Positions 43,953 to 52,891 are shown, counted from the first letter of the stretch. The stretch: DNA of 64,000 nucleotides from Streptomyces umbrinus (GCF_030817415.1 NZ_JAUSZI010000002.1:11383501-11447500); one strand, 5' to 3'. Notes: generated by a model from the sequence alone, not told the origin. A program made the numbers and translations.

Positions 43953-45095
43953 ATGGCGGCGTACGGGCCCGTGCGATGGGTGCCGCCGCTGCTGTACGGC
44001 GCCGTGCTCGTGGGCGGTCTGTACTACGCGGCGGCCGGACTGGGCGACGGCCCCGGGCCGTCGGTGTGGCGGACGGTCGGCTTCGTCACCGCGATCGGGG
44101 CGCTGTTCGCCCTGGAAGCCGCGGGACATCGCCGTCCCACGGCCCGGGTGCCGCTGCTGCTGGCGCGCTGCGCCCTGATCGTCGCGGCGGTGGTCCTCGA
44201 CGCGTCGGACCTGGCCCAAGTGCTGTTCGTGCTGCTGCCGTTCACCGCCTACTTCGCCTTCGGCCGTACGACCGCGCTCGTGCTGGGCGCGCTCTGCCTG
44301 GCCGGGCTGATCACCTTGTACGCGCTGACCGCTCCCGGCTGGTACCGCGACCTGGAGCACGTCTCCGACCTGCTGATGCTCTCCGTCGGCCTGGTGCTGG
44401 CGCTCTCGATGGCCGCGGTGGCCGTCGGTGAACAGCGCGCCCGGCGGGAACTGGAGGAGTATGCCGCGCGGGTCGCCGAGCTGTCGGCCGCCACCGAACG
44501 CAACCGGCTGGCCCGGGACATCCACGACAGTCTCGGTCACCATCTCACCGCGATGTCCGTGCAGTTGGAGATGGCCTCCGACTTCCGGGCCCTGGACCCC
44601 GACGCGGCCCAGCGGGCGCTGAACGAGGCGAGGCGTTCGGTGAGGCTCGCACTCGGCGACGTACGGCAGTCGGTCCGCGCGCTGCGCGGCGAGGCGGCGC
44701 ACCCCACGCTCTCGGCCGTGCTCGCCGGCCTGGCCCACGGCGGCGGTGCCCGGCCGGTGGTCACCGTCGAGGTGACGGGCGACGAGGACGGCCTCGGCGC
44801 GGCCGAACTGACCGCCCTGTACCGGGCGGCCCAGGAGGCGGTGACCAACGCGCGCCGCCATGCGCGGGCCGCACGGGTGACGGTGGCGGTCCTGCTGGCC
44901 GAGGACACGGCGCGGCTGGTGGTGACCGACGACGGTTGTGGCTTCGTACCGGACGCGGCAGCCAGCGGGTTCGGGCTCCTCGGGATGAGGGAACGGGTGC
45001 ACCTGGTGGCGGGGAGCGTGGATATCGACAGCGGCCCGGATGCCGGTACGCGGCTTACGGTGACCGTGCCGCGCGGGAAGACGGCGCGGGGATGA
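43953..45095 (+). CDS. NarL-type sensor histidine kinase (HisKA_3)
   Basis: 380 aa from the ATG at 43953, preceded by AGGGGGG; a GTG two codons earlier is possible. About five TM helices occupy residues 10-155 with little extracytoplasmic sequence. A linker coiled coil (EQRARRELEEYAARVAELSA) leads to the dimerisation/phospho-acceptor box RNRLARDIHDSLGHHLTAMS, then HATPase with YRAAQEAVTNARRHARA, VTDDGCGF and GFGLLGMRERVHLVAGSVDI. Typical intramembrane-sensing kinase, paired with the regulator 22 bp downstream. Confidence 0.94.
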   Translation: MAAYGPVRWVPPLLYGAVLVGGLYYAAAGLGDGPGPSVWRTVGFVTAIGALFALEAAGHRRPTARVPLLLARCALIVAAVVLDASDLAQVLFVLLPFTAYFAFGRTTALVLGALCLAGLITLYALTAPGWYRDLEHVSDLLMLSVGLVLALSMAAVAVGEQRARRELEEYAARVAELSAATERNRLARDIHDSLGHHLTAMSVQLEMASDFRALDPDAAQRALNEARRSVRLALGDVRQSVRALRGEAAHPTLSAVLAGLAHGGGARPVVTVEVTGDEDGLGAAELTALYRAAQEAVTNARRHARAARVTVAVLLAEDTARLVVTDDGCGFVPDAAASGFGLLGMRERVHLVAGSVDIDSGPDAGTRLTVTVPRGKTARG

Positions 45096-45117
45096 GCACG
45101 GACGAGCGTGGGCGGAG

Positions 45118-45798
45118 ATGACCATGGACGAGCAGGAGCCGGCACCGCCGGTCCGGGTGCTGGTGGTCGACGACCAGCGGCTCATCCGCGACGGCATCGC
45201 CTCGCTGCTCGCGATCCGGCCGGGCATCGCGGTCGTCGGTACGGCCGTGGACGGACGGGACGCCGTGGCGAAGACACTCGAACTGGGCCCCGACGTCGTG
45301 CTCATGGACGTCCGGATGCCGGAGATGGACGGGATCGAAGCGGTCGCCGTCCTGCGTGGCCGGGCCCCGGAGTGCAGGGTGGTCATGCTGACGACGTTCG
45401 AGGACGAGGAGTACGTCGTGCAGGCGCTGCGGGCCGGCGCCCACGGCTACCTGCTGAAGGACCTGCCGGCCGAGGAACTCGCCCACGCGGTCCGCCTGGC
45501 GCACGCGGGCGTCACCCAACTCGACTCGTCCGTCGCCCGCCACCTCACCGCCTCCCTGCCGACCCCCAAGCCCGTCCCAACTGCCCAACCTCCCGCGGCC
45601 GTTGCTGCCGTCCTGAGCCCGCGGGAGACGGACATCCTGCGGCTCGTTGCCCAGGGTCACACCAACCGGGAGATCGCCGCGCGGCTGTACCTCAGCGAGG
45701 GCACGGTCAAGAACCACGTGTCCCGCATCCTCACCCGCCTCGCCCTGCGCGACCGCACCCAGGCGGCCCTGCGCGCCCGGGACCTCGGCCTGCTGTGA
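45118..45798 (+). CDS. NarL/LuxR-family response regulator
   Basis: 226 aa from the ATG at 45118; a second ATG two codons on (45124) is also possible. Receiver: VLVVDDQRLIRDGIASLLAI, phospho-acceptor Asp in DVVLMDVRMPEMDGIEAV, LTTFEDEEYV, GYLLKDLPAEEL. The C-terminal LuxR HTH is complete (LSPRETDILRLVAQGHTNRE, LYLSEGTVKNHVSRILTRLA). Cognate partner of the upstream kinase. Confidence 0.95.
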   Translation: MTMDEQEPAPPVRVLVVDDQRLIRDGIASLLAIRPGIAVVGTAVDGRDAVAKTLELGPDVVLMDVRMPEMDGIEAVAVLRGRAPECRVVMLTTFEDEEYVVQALRAGAHGYLLKDLPAEELAHAVRLAHAGVTQLDSSVARHLTASLPTPKPVPTAQPPAAVAAVLSPRETDILRLVAQGHTNREIAARLYLSEGTVKNHVSRILTRLALRDRTQAALRARDLGLL

Positions 45799-45799
45799 G

Positions 45800-46568
45800 A
45801 ACGGCGCACGCCGGCGTTTCAAGTGGCCGCCGCTCGCCGCGCTCCTCGCCCGCGCCATCCTCCGAGCCCTCCACGCCGCCCGCCGAGGTACGACACACAT
45901 ACGCCACCCCCGCGACCCGGACGCCGTGTCCGCCGTCAACCTTGAACTGGTCACCCTCACCGAGGACCTGGCCGTCATCACCTGGTACACCGGCGTGACC
46001 GGCAGCGACGACGGATTCGGCCACCTGCTCCCCACGGTGACCGAGGGCGAGGTCGTCTACGGCACCCACCCCGCCCGGCTGAACCGCAGCTGGGGGAGAC
46101 CACGGCCGAGCCGGTGGCCGGAGTCCCGTTGGTGCGGGGCGTCTCGCAGCGGCTCGGCCTCGCCCCGTATCCGGAAATCATGGGCCGGGCCCTGGTCGAC
46201 GAGGCCCGCAGGTGCGGAGCCGATCATCTGCTGGCCGCAGGGGACATATCGGCCGGCGGCGCGCCGCGCCGCGCGATCTGGCCGGGGCCAGGCAGATCCT
46301 GGACGGCATCGGCACGCACGGACAGGACTACTTCGTCGTCCGCGGGTACCACGGCCGGCCCAGACGAACGACGAGCGGCCATGAACCGTTCGGGGACAGC
46401 TTCCTGGACGAATTCTCCCGTGGCGACGGGCCCGCGTACTTCGCGCGCGATCTCGGCGGGCTGCGGTTCGTCGGACTGGACACCTACGAGAAGCGGGGCC
46501 GGCCACTCATCGTCCGCAACGGATCTCACCGAACCCGGCGGTGCCGCCGGGTCGGTCGAAAGATCTGA
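45800..46568 (+). pseudogene. Decayed metallophosphoesterase gene
   Basis: Three frames hold successive pieces. About 45818-46095: LELVTLTEDLAVITWYTGV and EGEVVYGTHPARLNR, the N-terminal domain of purple-acid-phosphatase-like enzymes. About 46084-46260: LGETTAEPVAGVPLVRGVSQ and ADHLLAAGDISAGG. About 46255-46568: ILDGIGTHGQDYFVVRGYHG and LGGLRFVGLDTYEKRG. A deletion between the first two removes the DxH metal motif, GNHD has become GYHG, and the C-terminal His motifs are missing. The gene is certainly inactive. Confidence 0.78.
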
Positions 46569-46582
46569 ATCAATACCGGGAA

Positions 46583-47701
46583 TCAGGCCGCGATGAGTTC
46601 CTGCTCGCGGTCCGGTGTCTTGACCTTGGGCTTCTTGTTCGGCAGCGAGAGCCGGAAGACCTTGTGCCACGCGGAGAGCACCTGCTTGGGCAACGGCCCG
46701 GTGACGTACTCCAGCTCGTACTTCTCGAACAGCGCGCGTACCTTCACCGCGACCTCGGCGTAGCGGTTGCTCGGCAGGTCCGGGAACAGGTGGTGCTCGA
46801 TCTGGTGCGACAGGTTGCCGGTCATGAAGTGCATGGCCTTGCTGCCGCTGATGTTCGCCGAGCCCATCATCTGGCGCAGGTACCACTGGCCGCGCGTCTC
46901 GCCCTTGATCGACCGGCGCTCGAAGACCTGCACGCCCTCGGGGAAGTGCCCACACATGATCACCGAGTGGGTCCATATGTTGCGGACCAGGTTCGCGGTG
47001 AACGTGGCGGCGAGCGTGGGGAGGAACGACGGGCCCGACAGCAGCGGGTGGATCACGTAGTCCTTCAGGACCTGCTTGCGGATCTTGCGGCCCACGGCCC
47101 TGGCCCGCGCGCGGAACTCCGGGTTCTTGCGGCGGCGCTTGTGCAGGTTCTTGCCGAGTTCCAGGTCGTACGCTGCGATGCCGTACTCGAAGAAGCAGGC
47201 GTTGATGAAGTTCCACAGCGGCTGGCCGAGGTGGAACGGGTGCCACCTCTGATCCTCGTCGACGCGCATGATGCCGTAGCCGAGGTCGTTGTCCTTGCCG
47301 ATCACGTTGGTGTACGTGTGGTGCAGCTCGTTGTGCGAGTGCTTCCACTGCTCGGACGGCGAGACGTGATCCCACTCCCAGGTGGTGGAGTGGATCTTCG
47401 GGTCACGCATCCAGTCCCACTGGCCGTGCAGGATGTTGTGGCCGATCTCCATGTTGTCCATGATCTTCGCCACGGACAGACCGGCGGTGCCGATCAGCCA
47501 CGCGGGCGGGAAGAGCGAGAACAGCAGTACGCCCCTGCTGACCAGCTCGAGCTTGCGCTGCGCCGAGATGACCTTGCGGATGTAGGCGGCGTCCTTCTCG
47601 CCGCGGTCGGCGATCACCTCGTCGCGGATCGCGTCCAGCTCGCGGCCGAGCTCCTCGATCTGCTCCGCGGTCAGGTGGGCGGTGGGGTCGATGGCGGTCA
47701 A
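46583..47701 (-). CDS. Membrane fatty-acid (acyl-CoA) desaturase
   Basis: 372 aa; the start is TTG at 47701, supported by TAGGAGC five bases upstream. Integral membrane di-iron desaturase with three histidine boxes: HNILHGQWDW, HSHNELHHTY and HQIEHHLFP. TM segments around GVLLFSLFPPAWLIGTAGLS and FLPTLAATFTANLVRNIWTH. It introduces a double bond in an acyl chain using O2 and electrons, presumably from the 2Fe-2S reductase encoded 7 bp upstream (DesA3/Rv3230c-like pairing). The C-terminus is Lys-rich. Confidence 0.93.
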   Translation of the reverse strand: MTAIDPTAHLTAEQIEELGRELDAIRDEVIADRGEKDAAYIRKVISAQRKLELVSRGVLLFSLFPPAWLIGTAGLSVAKIMDNMEIGHNILHGQWDWMRDPKIHSTTWEWDHVSPSEQWKHSHNELHHTYTNVIGKDNDLGYGIMRVDEDQRWHPFHLGQPLWNFINACFFEYGIAAYDLELGKNLHKRRRKNPEFRARARAVGRKIRKQVLKDYVIHPLLSGPSFLPTLAATFTANLVRNIWTHSVIMCGHFPEGVQVFERRSIKGETRGQWYLRQMMGSANISGSKAMHFMTGNLSHQIEHHLFPDLPSNRYAEVAVKVRALFEKYELEYVTGPLPKQVLSAWHKVFRLSLPNKKPKVKTPDREQELIAA

Positions 47702-47708
47702 GGTGCTC

Positions 47709-48764
47709 CTACCGTTCGATGTCGCAGGGGCCCGCCGCGGCGGACACGCAGGTCTGGATGAGGACGCCCGGCTCTGCCTCGGTGATCTCGCCGGTGCGCA
47801 GGTCGCGGACGGCGCCCGCCTTGAGCGGCGTGACGCAGCCGAAGCAGATGCCCATGCGGCACCCGGAGGGCATGAGCACGCCGGCCTCCTCGCCCACGTC
47901 CAGCAACGGCGTGGCGCCGCCCGCGTCGACGGTCTTGCCGGTGGTGCTGAACGTGACCTCGCCGCCGTCGCCGGCGACGACGATGCTCGGGCGGAAGCGT
48001 TCGGTGTGCAGGCGCTCTTGTACGCCGTGCTCGCTCCAGTGCTCTTCGGCGGCGTCGAGCAGGCCCGCGGGCCCGCAGGCCCAGGTCTCGCGCTCGGCCC
48101 AGTCGGGCACGAGTTCGTCGAGACGGGCGATGTCGAGCATGCCGTCCGTGTCGGTGTGCACCTCGGTGAGCCGCAGCTTCTTGTCCGCGACCAGGTCGTG
48201 CAGTTCGCTGCGGAAGATCACGTCCTGCGGCTGTGGCGCGCAGTGGACCATGACGACGTCGTCGAACCCGGTGTCGCGCAGCATGCCCATCACGGGCGTG
48301 ATGCCGCTGCCGGCCGTCAGGTAGAGCACCTTGGCGGGCTTGGCCTGCGGCAGCACGAAGTCACCGGTCGGCTGGTCGAGCTGGATCAGCGTGCCCGGTT
48401 TCGCCCTGCGGACCAGATGGTTGCTGACCTTGCCGTCCGGGATCGCCTTCACGGTGATCGTGACGCGGCCGTCCTGGCGGTCTGTCGGCGAGGTGAGGGA
48501 GTAGGCACGCCACAGGCGCACCCCGTCGACGTCGACCCCGATCCGCACGTACTGACCGGCTGTGTGGCCGCGCCAGCCCCGTCCCGGCCTGATCACGACA
48601 GTCGCGGCGTCACCCGTCTCGGGGTGCACGGCCTCGATGCGCCCACGCAGGTCAGCGCCGGCACGCAGTGGGCTGACCAGGTCGAGGTAGTCCGACGGCA
48701 GCAGCGGCGTCGTGACCATCTCCAGCAGTTTCCTCGCCCTGCTGCGGAGGGCTGTACTCGTCAT
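47709..48764 (-). CDS. Ferredoxin-type reductase (FAD/NAD + 2Fe-2S), desaturase partner
   Basis: 351 aa from the ATG at 48764; the frame is open far upstream, but that part is antisense to the PucR gene. FNR-like FAD site (RAYSLTSPT, residues 95-105), NAD domain (VLYLTAGSGITPVMGMLRDT; ETWACGPAGLLDAAEEHW) and C-terminal plant-type ferredoxin with CRMGICFGCVTPLKAG and a final QTCVS Cys. It passes electrons from NAD(P)H to the desaturase. Order and spacing indicate one operon. Confidence 0.93.
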   Translation of the reverse strand: MTSTALRSRARKLLEMVTTPLLPSDYLDLVSPLRAGADLRGRIEAVHPETGDAATVVIRPGRGWRGHTAGQYVRIGVDVDGVRLWRAYSLTSPTDRQDGRVTITVKAIPDGKVSNHLVRRAKPGTLIQLDQPTGDFVLPQAKPAKVLYLTAGSGITPVMGMLRDTGFDDVVMVHCAPQPQDVIFRSELHDLVADKKLRLTEVHTDTDGMLDIARLDELVPDWAERETWACGPAGLLDAAEEHWSEHGVQERLHTERFRPSIVVAGDGGEVTFSTTGKTVDAGGATPLLDVGEEAGVLMPSGCRMGICFGCVTPLKAGAVRDLRTGEITEAEPGVLIQTCVSAAAGPCDIER

Positions 48765-48790
48765 GACTCCAGCTTGCTGCGCCTCAAGGG

Positions 48791-48816
48791 GTAAAGTCCT
48801 GACCGTAGGACGTAAA
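48791..48816. promoter_or_regulatory. Inverted repeat GTCCT-N6-AGGAC between reductase and PucR genes
   Basis: GTCCT (48796-48800) and AGGAC (48807-48811) around 6 bp, flanked by a GTAAA direct repeat (48791-48795 and 48812-48816). It sits in the 87-bp divergent region and is a candidate PucR-type operator controlling the desaturase operon. Confidence 0.5.
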
Positions 48817-48830
48817 TCTGGTCGGCTGAA

Positions 48831-48847
48831 TTGTTCGCAGGGAACAA
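48831..48847 (+). promoter_or_regulatory. TTGTTC-N5-GAACAA repeat overlapping the PucR-type ribosome site
   Basis: A perfect 6-bp inverted repeat ends 4 bp before the GTG start and covers the CAGGGA ribosome site, so protein binding or RNA folding here would limit expression of the regulator. Confidence 0.5.
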
Positions 48848-48851
48848 AAAC

Positions 48852-49991
48852 GTGAGCCATGCAATCCGAAGGGTCAGCGATCTGGCCCTGGACGAGACGA
48901 CGGTCACAGCACTTCGGGCCGCGCTGAAGAGCACCGCCGACGAGGTCGTCCAGGCGATCATCGACGAGGTCCCTTCCTACGCCAACGCCCTTTCGGGCCC
49001 CATGGGCGCCACCATCCGCCGAGCCGTCCGCACCGCCCTGGGGCACTACCTGGACCTCGCGAGCGGCAACCCCACAGGCGGCGACGCCGGTGACGCAGCC
49101 TACGAGCTGGGCCGCGGCGAAGTCCGCGACGGCCGTTCGATGGACGCCCTGCTCAGCGCCTACCGCGTCGGCGCCCGCGTGGCCTGGCGATGCCTGGCAG
49201 CGGGTGCCGTACCCGCGGGTCTGCCCGCCGCCGAGGTCGCCAAGTTCGCAGAGCTGACCTTCGCCTACATCGACGAGCTCTCCGCCGCGAGCGCCGCGGG
49301 CCACGCCGACGAACTGGCCGCCCGGGGCAGGGCCCACGAGCGCCACCTGGAACACCTGGCCCGCGACCTCCTCGCCGACGCGAGCCCGGACGTGCTGCTG
49401 GTCTCTGTCCAACGGGCCGGATGGCAGCCTCCGGTTTCGCTGACCGCGGTCCTGCTGCCCGCCGCCCAGGCCCGGCCCGCCTACCGCGCGCTCGACCCGG
49501 GCACCCTCGTCCTCGATGATCTGCCGGACTCCACCGGTGTGCTGCTCGTCCCCGACGCCGACCGACCACATCTCTTGCGGCAGCTGACCGACCGCACCGC
49601 CGTGGTCGGCCCGGCCCGGCCATGGACCCGAGCGTCCGCCTCGTACGCACGGGCCGTACGCGCCCGCTCGCTCTCCTCCGATATTCACGACACCGAGGAC
49701 CACCTGCCCGAGCTGGTGCTGAGCGCCGACGTGGACGCGTTCGCGGACCTGCGTGCCCGAGCTCTCGCACCGTTGCGGACCCTGCCTGTCGCGACCGCAC
49801 GGCGGCTGGAGGAGACGTTGCGGGCGTGGCTGCTGCACCAAGGCAGGCGGGACGAGGTGGCGGCGGCGTTGTTCGTCCATCCCCAGACAGTCCGGTACCG
49901 GATGTCGCAGCTGCGGGAGCTGTTTCCGGATCTCGCATCGCCACAGCGGGTCCTTGAACTGACGCTGGCGGTCGGTCTTCGGGCCGGCTGA
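48852..49991 (+). CDS. PucR/CdaR-family helix-turn-helix regulator
   Basis: 379 aa from the GTG at 48852 (CAGGGA upstream); a TTG at 48831 would start within the inverted repeat. N-terminal sensing domain (DEVPSYANALSGPMGATIRR, RSMDALLSAYRVGARVAWR), a GGDEF-like middle, and C-terminal PucR HTH (LEETLRAWLLHQGRRDEVAA, ALFVHPQTVRYRMSQLRELF). Similar genes accompany desaturase-reductase pairs in actinobacteria, where they are thought to sense acyl chains or membrane state. It lies divergent from that operon here. Confidence 0.9.
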   Translation: MSHAIRRVSDLALDETTVTALRAALKSTADEVVQAIIDEVPSYANALSGPMGATIRRAVRTALGHYLDLASGNPTGGDAGDAAYELGRGEVRDGRSMDALLSAYRVGARVAWRCLAAGAVPAGLPAAEVAKFAELTFAYIDELSAASAAGHADELAARGRAHERHLEHLARDLLADASPDVLLVSVQRAGWQPPVSLTAVLLPAAQARPAYRALDPGTLVLDDLPDSTGVLLVPDADRPHLLRQLTDRTAVVGPARPWTRASASYARAVRARSLSSDIHDTEDHLPELVLSADVDAFADLRARALAPLRTLPVATARRLEETLRAWLLHQGRRDEVAAALFVHPQTVRYRMSQLRELFPDLASPQRVLELTLAVGLRAG

Positions 49992-50557
49992 CGCGTACGT
50001 CGACCGTCCACGACCGTGTCCGTGTCCGCGAGCGGTCCAGGAATCGTGCCTCGTTCTCGGTGCGTCAGCCGGCTCATGCGGCCCGGGGAAGAGCGGTACG
50101 AGCCGGCTGGACCGGGGGTTGACGTGAAGACCGGACAAGGCCTCGGGAAGCCCGTCGGGGGCACGGTCTCTGAGAAGCGAGCTGGCGGACACGGCTCGAC
50201 CGGGTCCCGTCGACGATGCGCACCGGCCCGCTCGTCGACGCGCTCATCGAGCATCTGGTCGGCGATCTGGTCAGCTATGCCCTGGAAAGCGTCTTTCATG
50301 TCGTCGTGGAGGTCGCGGTCCTGGCACGAGCTGACCCGCGGGCGCGCGGGGGGCTGCCGCTGGGTGACCGGCGGGGCGGCCAGGCCGAGTCACCAGGGGC
50401 GGGGGCCCGGGCCGCTCGCGCCGGGGACCATCGTGGTTCTGTGACGGCCCCGTGCCTCCCTTCCGACAGGCCAGCCGGACGACCGACCGGGCCGGCCTGG
50501 CACACCGCGCGAGGGATGATGGTGATGGAATGACGGAACGTGAGGTCAGGAGCTTCC
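49992..50557. other. 566-bp stretch without a confident gene
   Basis: Short frames exist (a minus frame starting MKDAFQGIADQIADQMLDER near 50299, a plus frame from 50216), but neither is recognisable and both become low complexity. The right end holds the AGGAG site of the thioredoxin-like gene. Confidence 0.4.
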
Positions 50558-50896
50558 ATGGCGCTGCGGGTTCACCGACCCCGTGAGGACGCGGAGTTCA
50601 ATTTCATCCTCGGGATGAGCAAAGTTCCGGTCCTCGCATACTTCACCGGGGCATGGCCCAAGGCAATCGAGCCCTGCCGGGTGATGGACCTCGTCGTGGG
50701 TGGCATCGCCGACGACTACACGGGCCGCCTGACGGCCGTCCGCACCGACATCACGCGCTGTCCGGCCGCAACCGAGCGATACGGGATCACCGGAGCCCCG
50801 TCCTACGTCCTGCTGAAGGAGGGAGAAGCGGTGGCGCACGGCACGGGGCCCATGACCATCGCCGAGGTACGCAAGTTCCTGGACGGCCACCTCTGA
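50558..50896 (+). CDS. Thioredoxin-fold protein with degenerate active site
   Basis: 112 aa from the ATG at 50558, AGGAG upstream. Thioredoxin layout: KVPVLAYFTGAWPKAIEPCR, RLTAVRTDITRCPAATERYG, and the cis-Pro region ITGAPSYVLLKEGEAVAHGT. The CGPC motif is replaced by a WPKAIEPC stretch, so only the C-terminal Cys is kept, with an insertion of about two residues. It probably cannot do normal dithiol exchange; monothiol or structural roles are possible. No partner gene adjacent. Confidence 0.85.
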   Translation: MALRVHRPREDAEFNFILGMSKVPVLAYFTGAWPKAIEPCRVMDLVVGGIADDYTGRLTAVRTDITRCPAATERYGITGAPSYVLLKEGEAVAHGTGPMTIAEVRKFLDGHL

Positions 50897-51446
50897 GCGG
50901 CTGCCGCGGAACGTGACCGCGACGCCTGTCACGTCTCGTCTATGGGAGCTGCACCGCCTGAGACGCCTTGGGACTGAGACACCCCCACAGGTCACATAAC
51001 GCCGTCCAGTGCCGTCGCGTCCGGCGGCTGCCTGGCGGCGGCTACCACTTCCGGGAAACCGGGGGAGGCCGGGCCCCTCTCGCCGGACGCGGGCTGGCTG
51101 GCGCGGGAGATTGCCGCCCGCATCCCGTCGGAGAGCTGAGCGCGGCCGCGCCGGCGGCACGGTCGGCACGTGTGTGGCTGTGGGGATCCGGGGTTGAGTA
51201 AGTGGCCCACTGTATGTGGGTGCAAGTGGCCCAGATGTTTGGGCTGCTTGGCTCCTAGGATCGGAAACGTGATCACGACGGCGCCTGTCGGCCGTCCTTG
51301 GTCTGCCGTTGTGTGCGGTGGCGGACGGGGGCGTACGGCGCTGGGATTGGTCATGGCGGGTGGTCGGCCTGCGGGGTCGGTGCTGCGCCTGCCTACTAGG
51401 CGTGATGCGCGCTCCTCAAACGTCCCCCTGCTCGGAGGAATCCTTC
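50897..51446. other. 550-bp stretch without a confident gene, with AAGTGGCCCA repeats
   Basis: No supported coding region. AAGTGGCCCA occurs at 51200-51209 and 51224-51233 (24-bp period). From general knowledge, repeated GTGGCCCA boxes occur at the ends of some IS21-like elements in actinomycetes, so this could be an insertion-sequence scar, but no transposase is present. The right end carries GGAGGA for the oxidoreductase gene. Confidence 0.4.
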
Positions 51447-52367
51447 ATGCAAGCCATCACTGTCCAGGACCGTGACGCCGGTGTCGGCGGTCTGGCCCTG
51501 TCCGAGGTGCCCCACCCGCGTGCCGCGGAGAACGATGTGATCGTGGAGGTCCATGCTGCCGGGTTCACCCCGGGTGAGCTGGACTGGCCCGGCACCTGGA
51601 CCGATCGGGCCGGTCGTGACCGGACGCCGAGTGTGCCCGGCCACGAGCTGTCGGGCGTGGTCGCCGAGCTCGGTTACGGCACCACAGGTCTGACGGTCGG
51701 GCAGCGGGTGTTCGGTCTGACCGACTGGAGCCGCAATGGCTCGCTGGCCCAGTACACGGCGGTCGAGGCCCGCAATCTTGCCCCGCTCCCGGCCGATGTC
51801 GACCACGTCACGGCCGCCGCGCTGCCGATCTCCGGGCTCACCGCCTGGCAGGCCCTGTTCGACCACGCCCACGTGGTCACCGGTCAGAGCGTGCTCATCC
51901 ACGGCGCCGCGGGCGGCGTCGGTTCCATCGCCGTGCAGCTGGCCCGCGAGGGCGGCGCCCGGGTGATCGGCACCGGCCGGGCCGGCGACCGCGACACCGT
52001 CCTCGGCCTGGGCGCGGACGCTTTCGTCGACCTCCAGGCCGAGAAGCTGGAGGAAATCGGCGAGGTTGATGTGGTGTTCGACGTGATCGGCGGCGAGATC
52101 CTCGAACGCTCCACCGCACTGGTCCGCCCCGGCGGCACCCTGGTCACCATCGCCGAGCCGGTCACCGTCCACCCCCGCGACGGACGAGCCGTCTTCTTCG
52201 TCGTCGAACCCGACCGGGCCCGCCTGGCCGACCTCGCCCAGCGGCTGCGGGACGGCCGCCTCACGCCGGTCGTCGGCGCCGTCCGGCCGCTGGCCGAGGC
52301 GGCCTCCGCGTTCACGCCGGACAAGCGCACCCCCGGCAAGACGATCATCCTCGTCACCGAAGAATGA
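51447..52367 (+). CDS. NADP-dependent quinone-oxidoreductase-like MDR protein
   Basis: 306 aa from the ATG at 51447 behind GGAGGA. Zinc-free MDR pattern: MQAITVQDRDAGVGGLALSE, VHAAGFTPGELDWPG, PGHELSGVVAELG, then the Rossmann segment VLIHGAAGGVGSIAVQLARE and VDVVFDVIGGEILERS. No catalytic zinc Cys/His. It reduces quinones or enones with NADPH; true substrate unknown. Followed by a strong terminator hairpin. Confidence 0.92.
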   Translation: MQAITVQDRDAGVGGLALSEVPHPRAAENDVIVEVHAAGFTPGELDWPGTWTDRAGRDRTPSVPGHELSGVVAELGYGTTGLTVGQRVFGLTDWSRNGSLAQYTAVEARNLAPLPADVDHVTAAALPISGLTAWQALFDHAHVVTGQSVLIHGAAGGVGSIAVQLAREGGARVIGTGRAGDRDTVLGLGADAFVDLQAEKLEEIGEVDVVFDVIGGEILERSTALVRPGGTLVTIAEPVTVHPRDGRAVFFVVEPDRARLADLAQRLRDGRLTPVVGAVRPLAEAASAFTPDKRTPGKTIILVTEE

Positions 52368-52375
52368 GCGGGAAA

Positions 52376-52408
52376 GCCGCCCGTCCCACGGTTTCCGGGG
52401 CGGGCGGC
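52376..52408. terminator. Bidirectional terminator
   Basis: gccgcccg (52376-52383) pairs perfectly with cgggcggc (52401-52408); four further pairs including one G-U extend the stem inward to 12 bp with a 9-nt loop. It lies between the convergent oxidoreductase and secreted-protein genes. Confidence 0.78.
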
Positions 52409-52441
52409 GAGATGGTTCGAGGACGGCTGGCCGGCGTGTGG

Positions 52442-52891
52442 TTACGCGTGGCCGCTGTAGGCGAAACTGCAGTCCGCGTAGTCACCCGCGACGGAGCAGA
52501 GCTGGATGGTGACCTTGGTGCCCTCTGTGAGATCTCCGGTGCTCCACGGGCTGAAGTACTCGGCCGAGTGCCCGCGCGTAGTGGCCTTACGTCCGGTCAC
52601 CGGGAGGATCATTTTGGCTTCCATGCCGCGTCCGTCGGAGAGCTTGTCGAAGACCCGGAACGCGTCGCCGGGGTAGCCGCTGAGGGGATCGCCGCGCCAC
52701 TCCATGAGGCCCGCGTAGCGGCCGTTGTTGTAGGCGATGATGCTGAAGGTCCCGTCCGAGTATGACGGGCCCTTCTCGAAAGTCCACGTGGCAGCGGCCG
52801 CGTTGCCCGCCCCGAGAGTGAGGGAACTGCCGACAAGGACCGCACTGGCTGCCAGGAGCGTGAACACTCGGCTCTTATGTCTCGTCCGCAT
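52442..52891 (-). CDS. Small secreted hypothetical protein
   Basis: 149 aa from the ATG at 52891, with GAGGA upstream; a longer frame to 53518 is not supported. Sec signal: MRTRHKSRVFTLLAASAVLV and a cut after GNAAAA. The mature 110 residues contain WTFEKGPSYSDGTFSIIAYN, GRYAGLMEWRGDPLSGYPGD and a C-terminal QLCSVAGDYADCSFAYSG with two cysteines likely paired. Looks like a beta-sandwich exoprotein; family not recognised. Confidence 0.82.
   Translation of the reverse strand: MRTRHKSRVFTLLAASAVLVGSSLTLGAGNAAAATWTFEKGPSYSDGTFSIIAYNNGRYAGLMEWRGDPLSGYPGDAFRVFDKLSDGRGMEAKMILPVTGRKATTRGHSAEYFSPWSTGDLTEGTKVTIQLCSVAGDYADCSFAYSGHA

Noticed and set aside
48765..50192. 476-residue upstream extension of the reductase frame
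   Set aside because: Low complexity and antisense to the PucR-type gene; the flavoprotein begins at 48764.
49685..50299. Minus frame beginning MKDAFQGIADQIADQ
   Set aside because: First 25 residues look helical, but the rest is low complexity and overlaps the PucR gene; no ribosome site seen.
50992..51354. Minus frame in the AAGTGGCCCA region
   Set aside because: No domain and His/Pro-rich composition from repeated GGCCCA; not supported as a gene.
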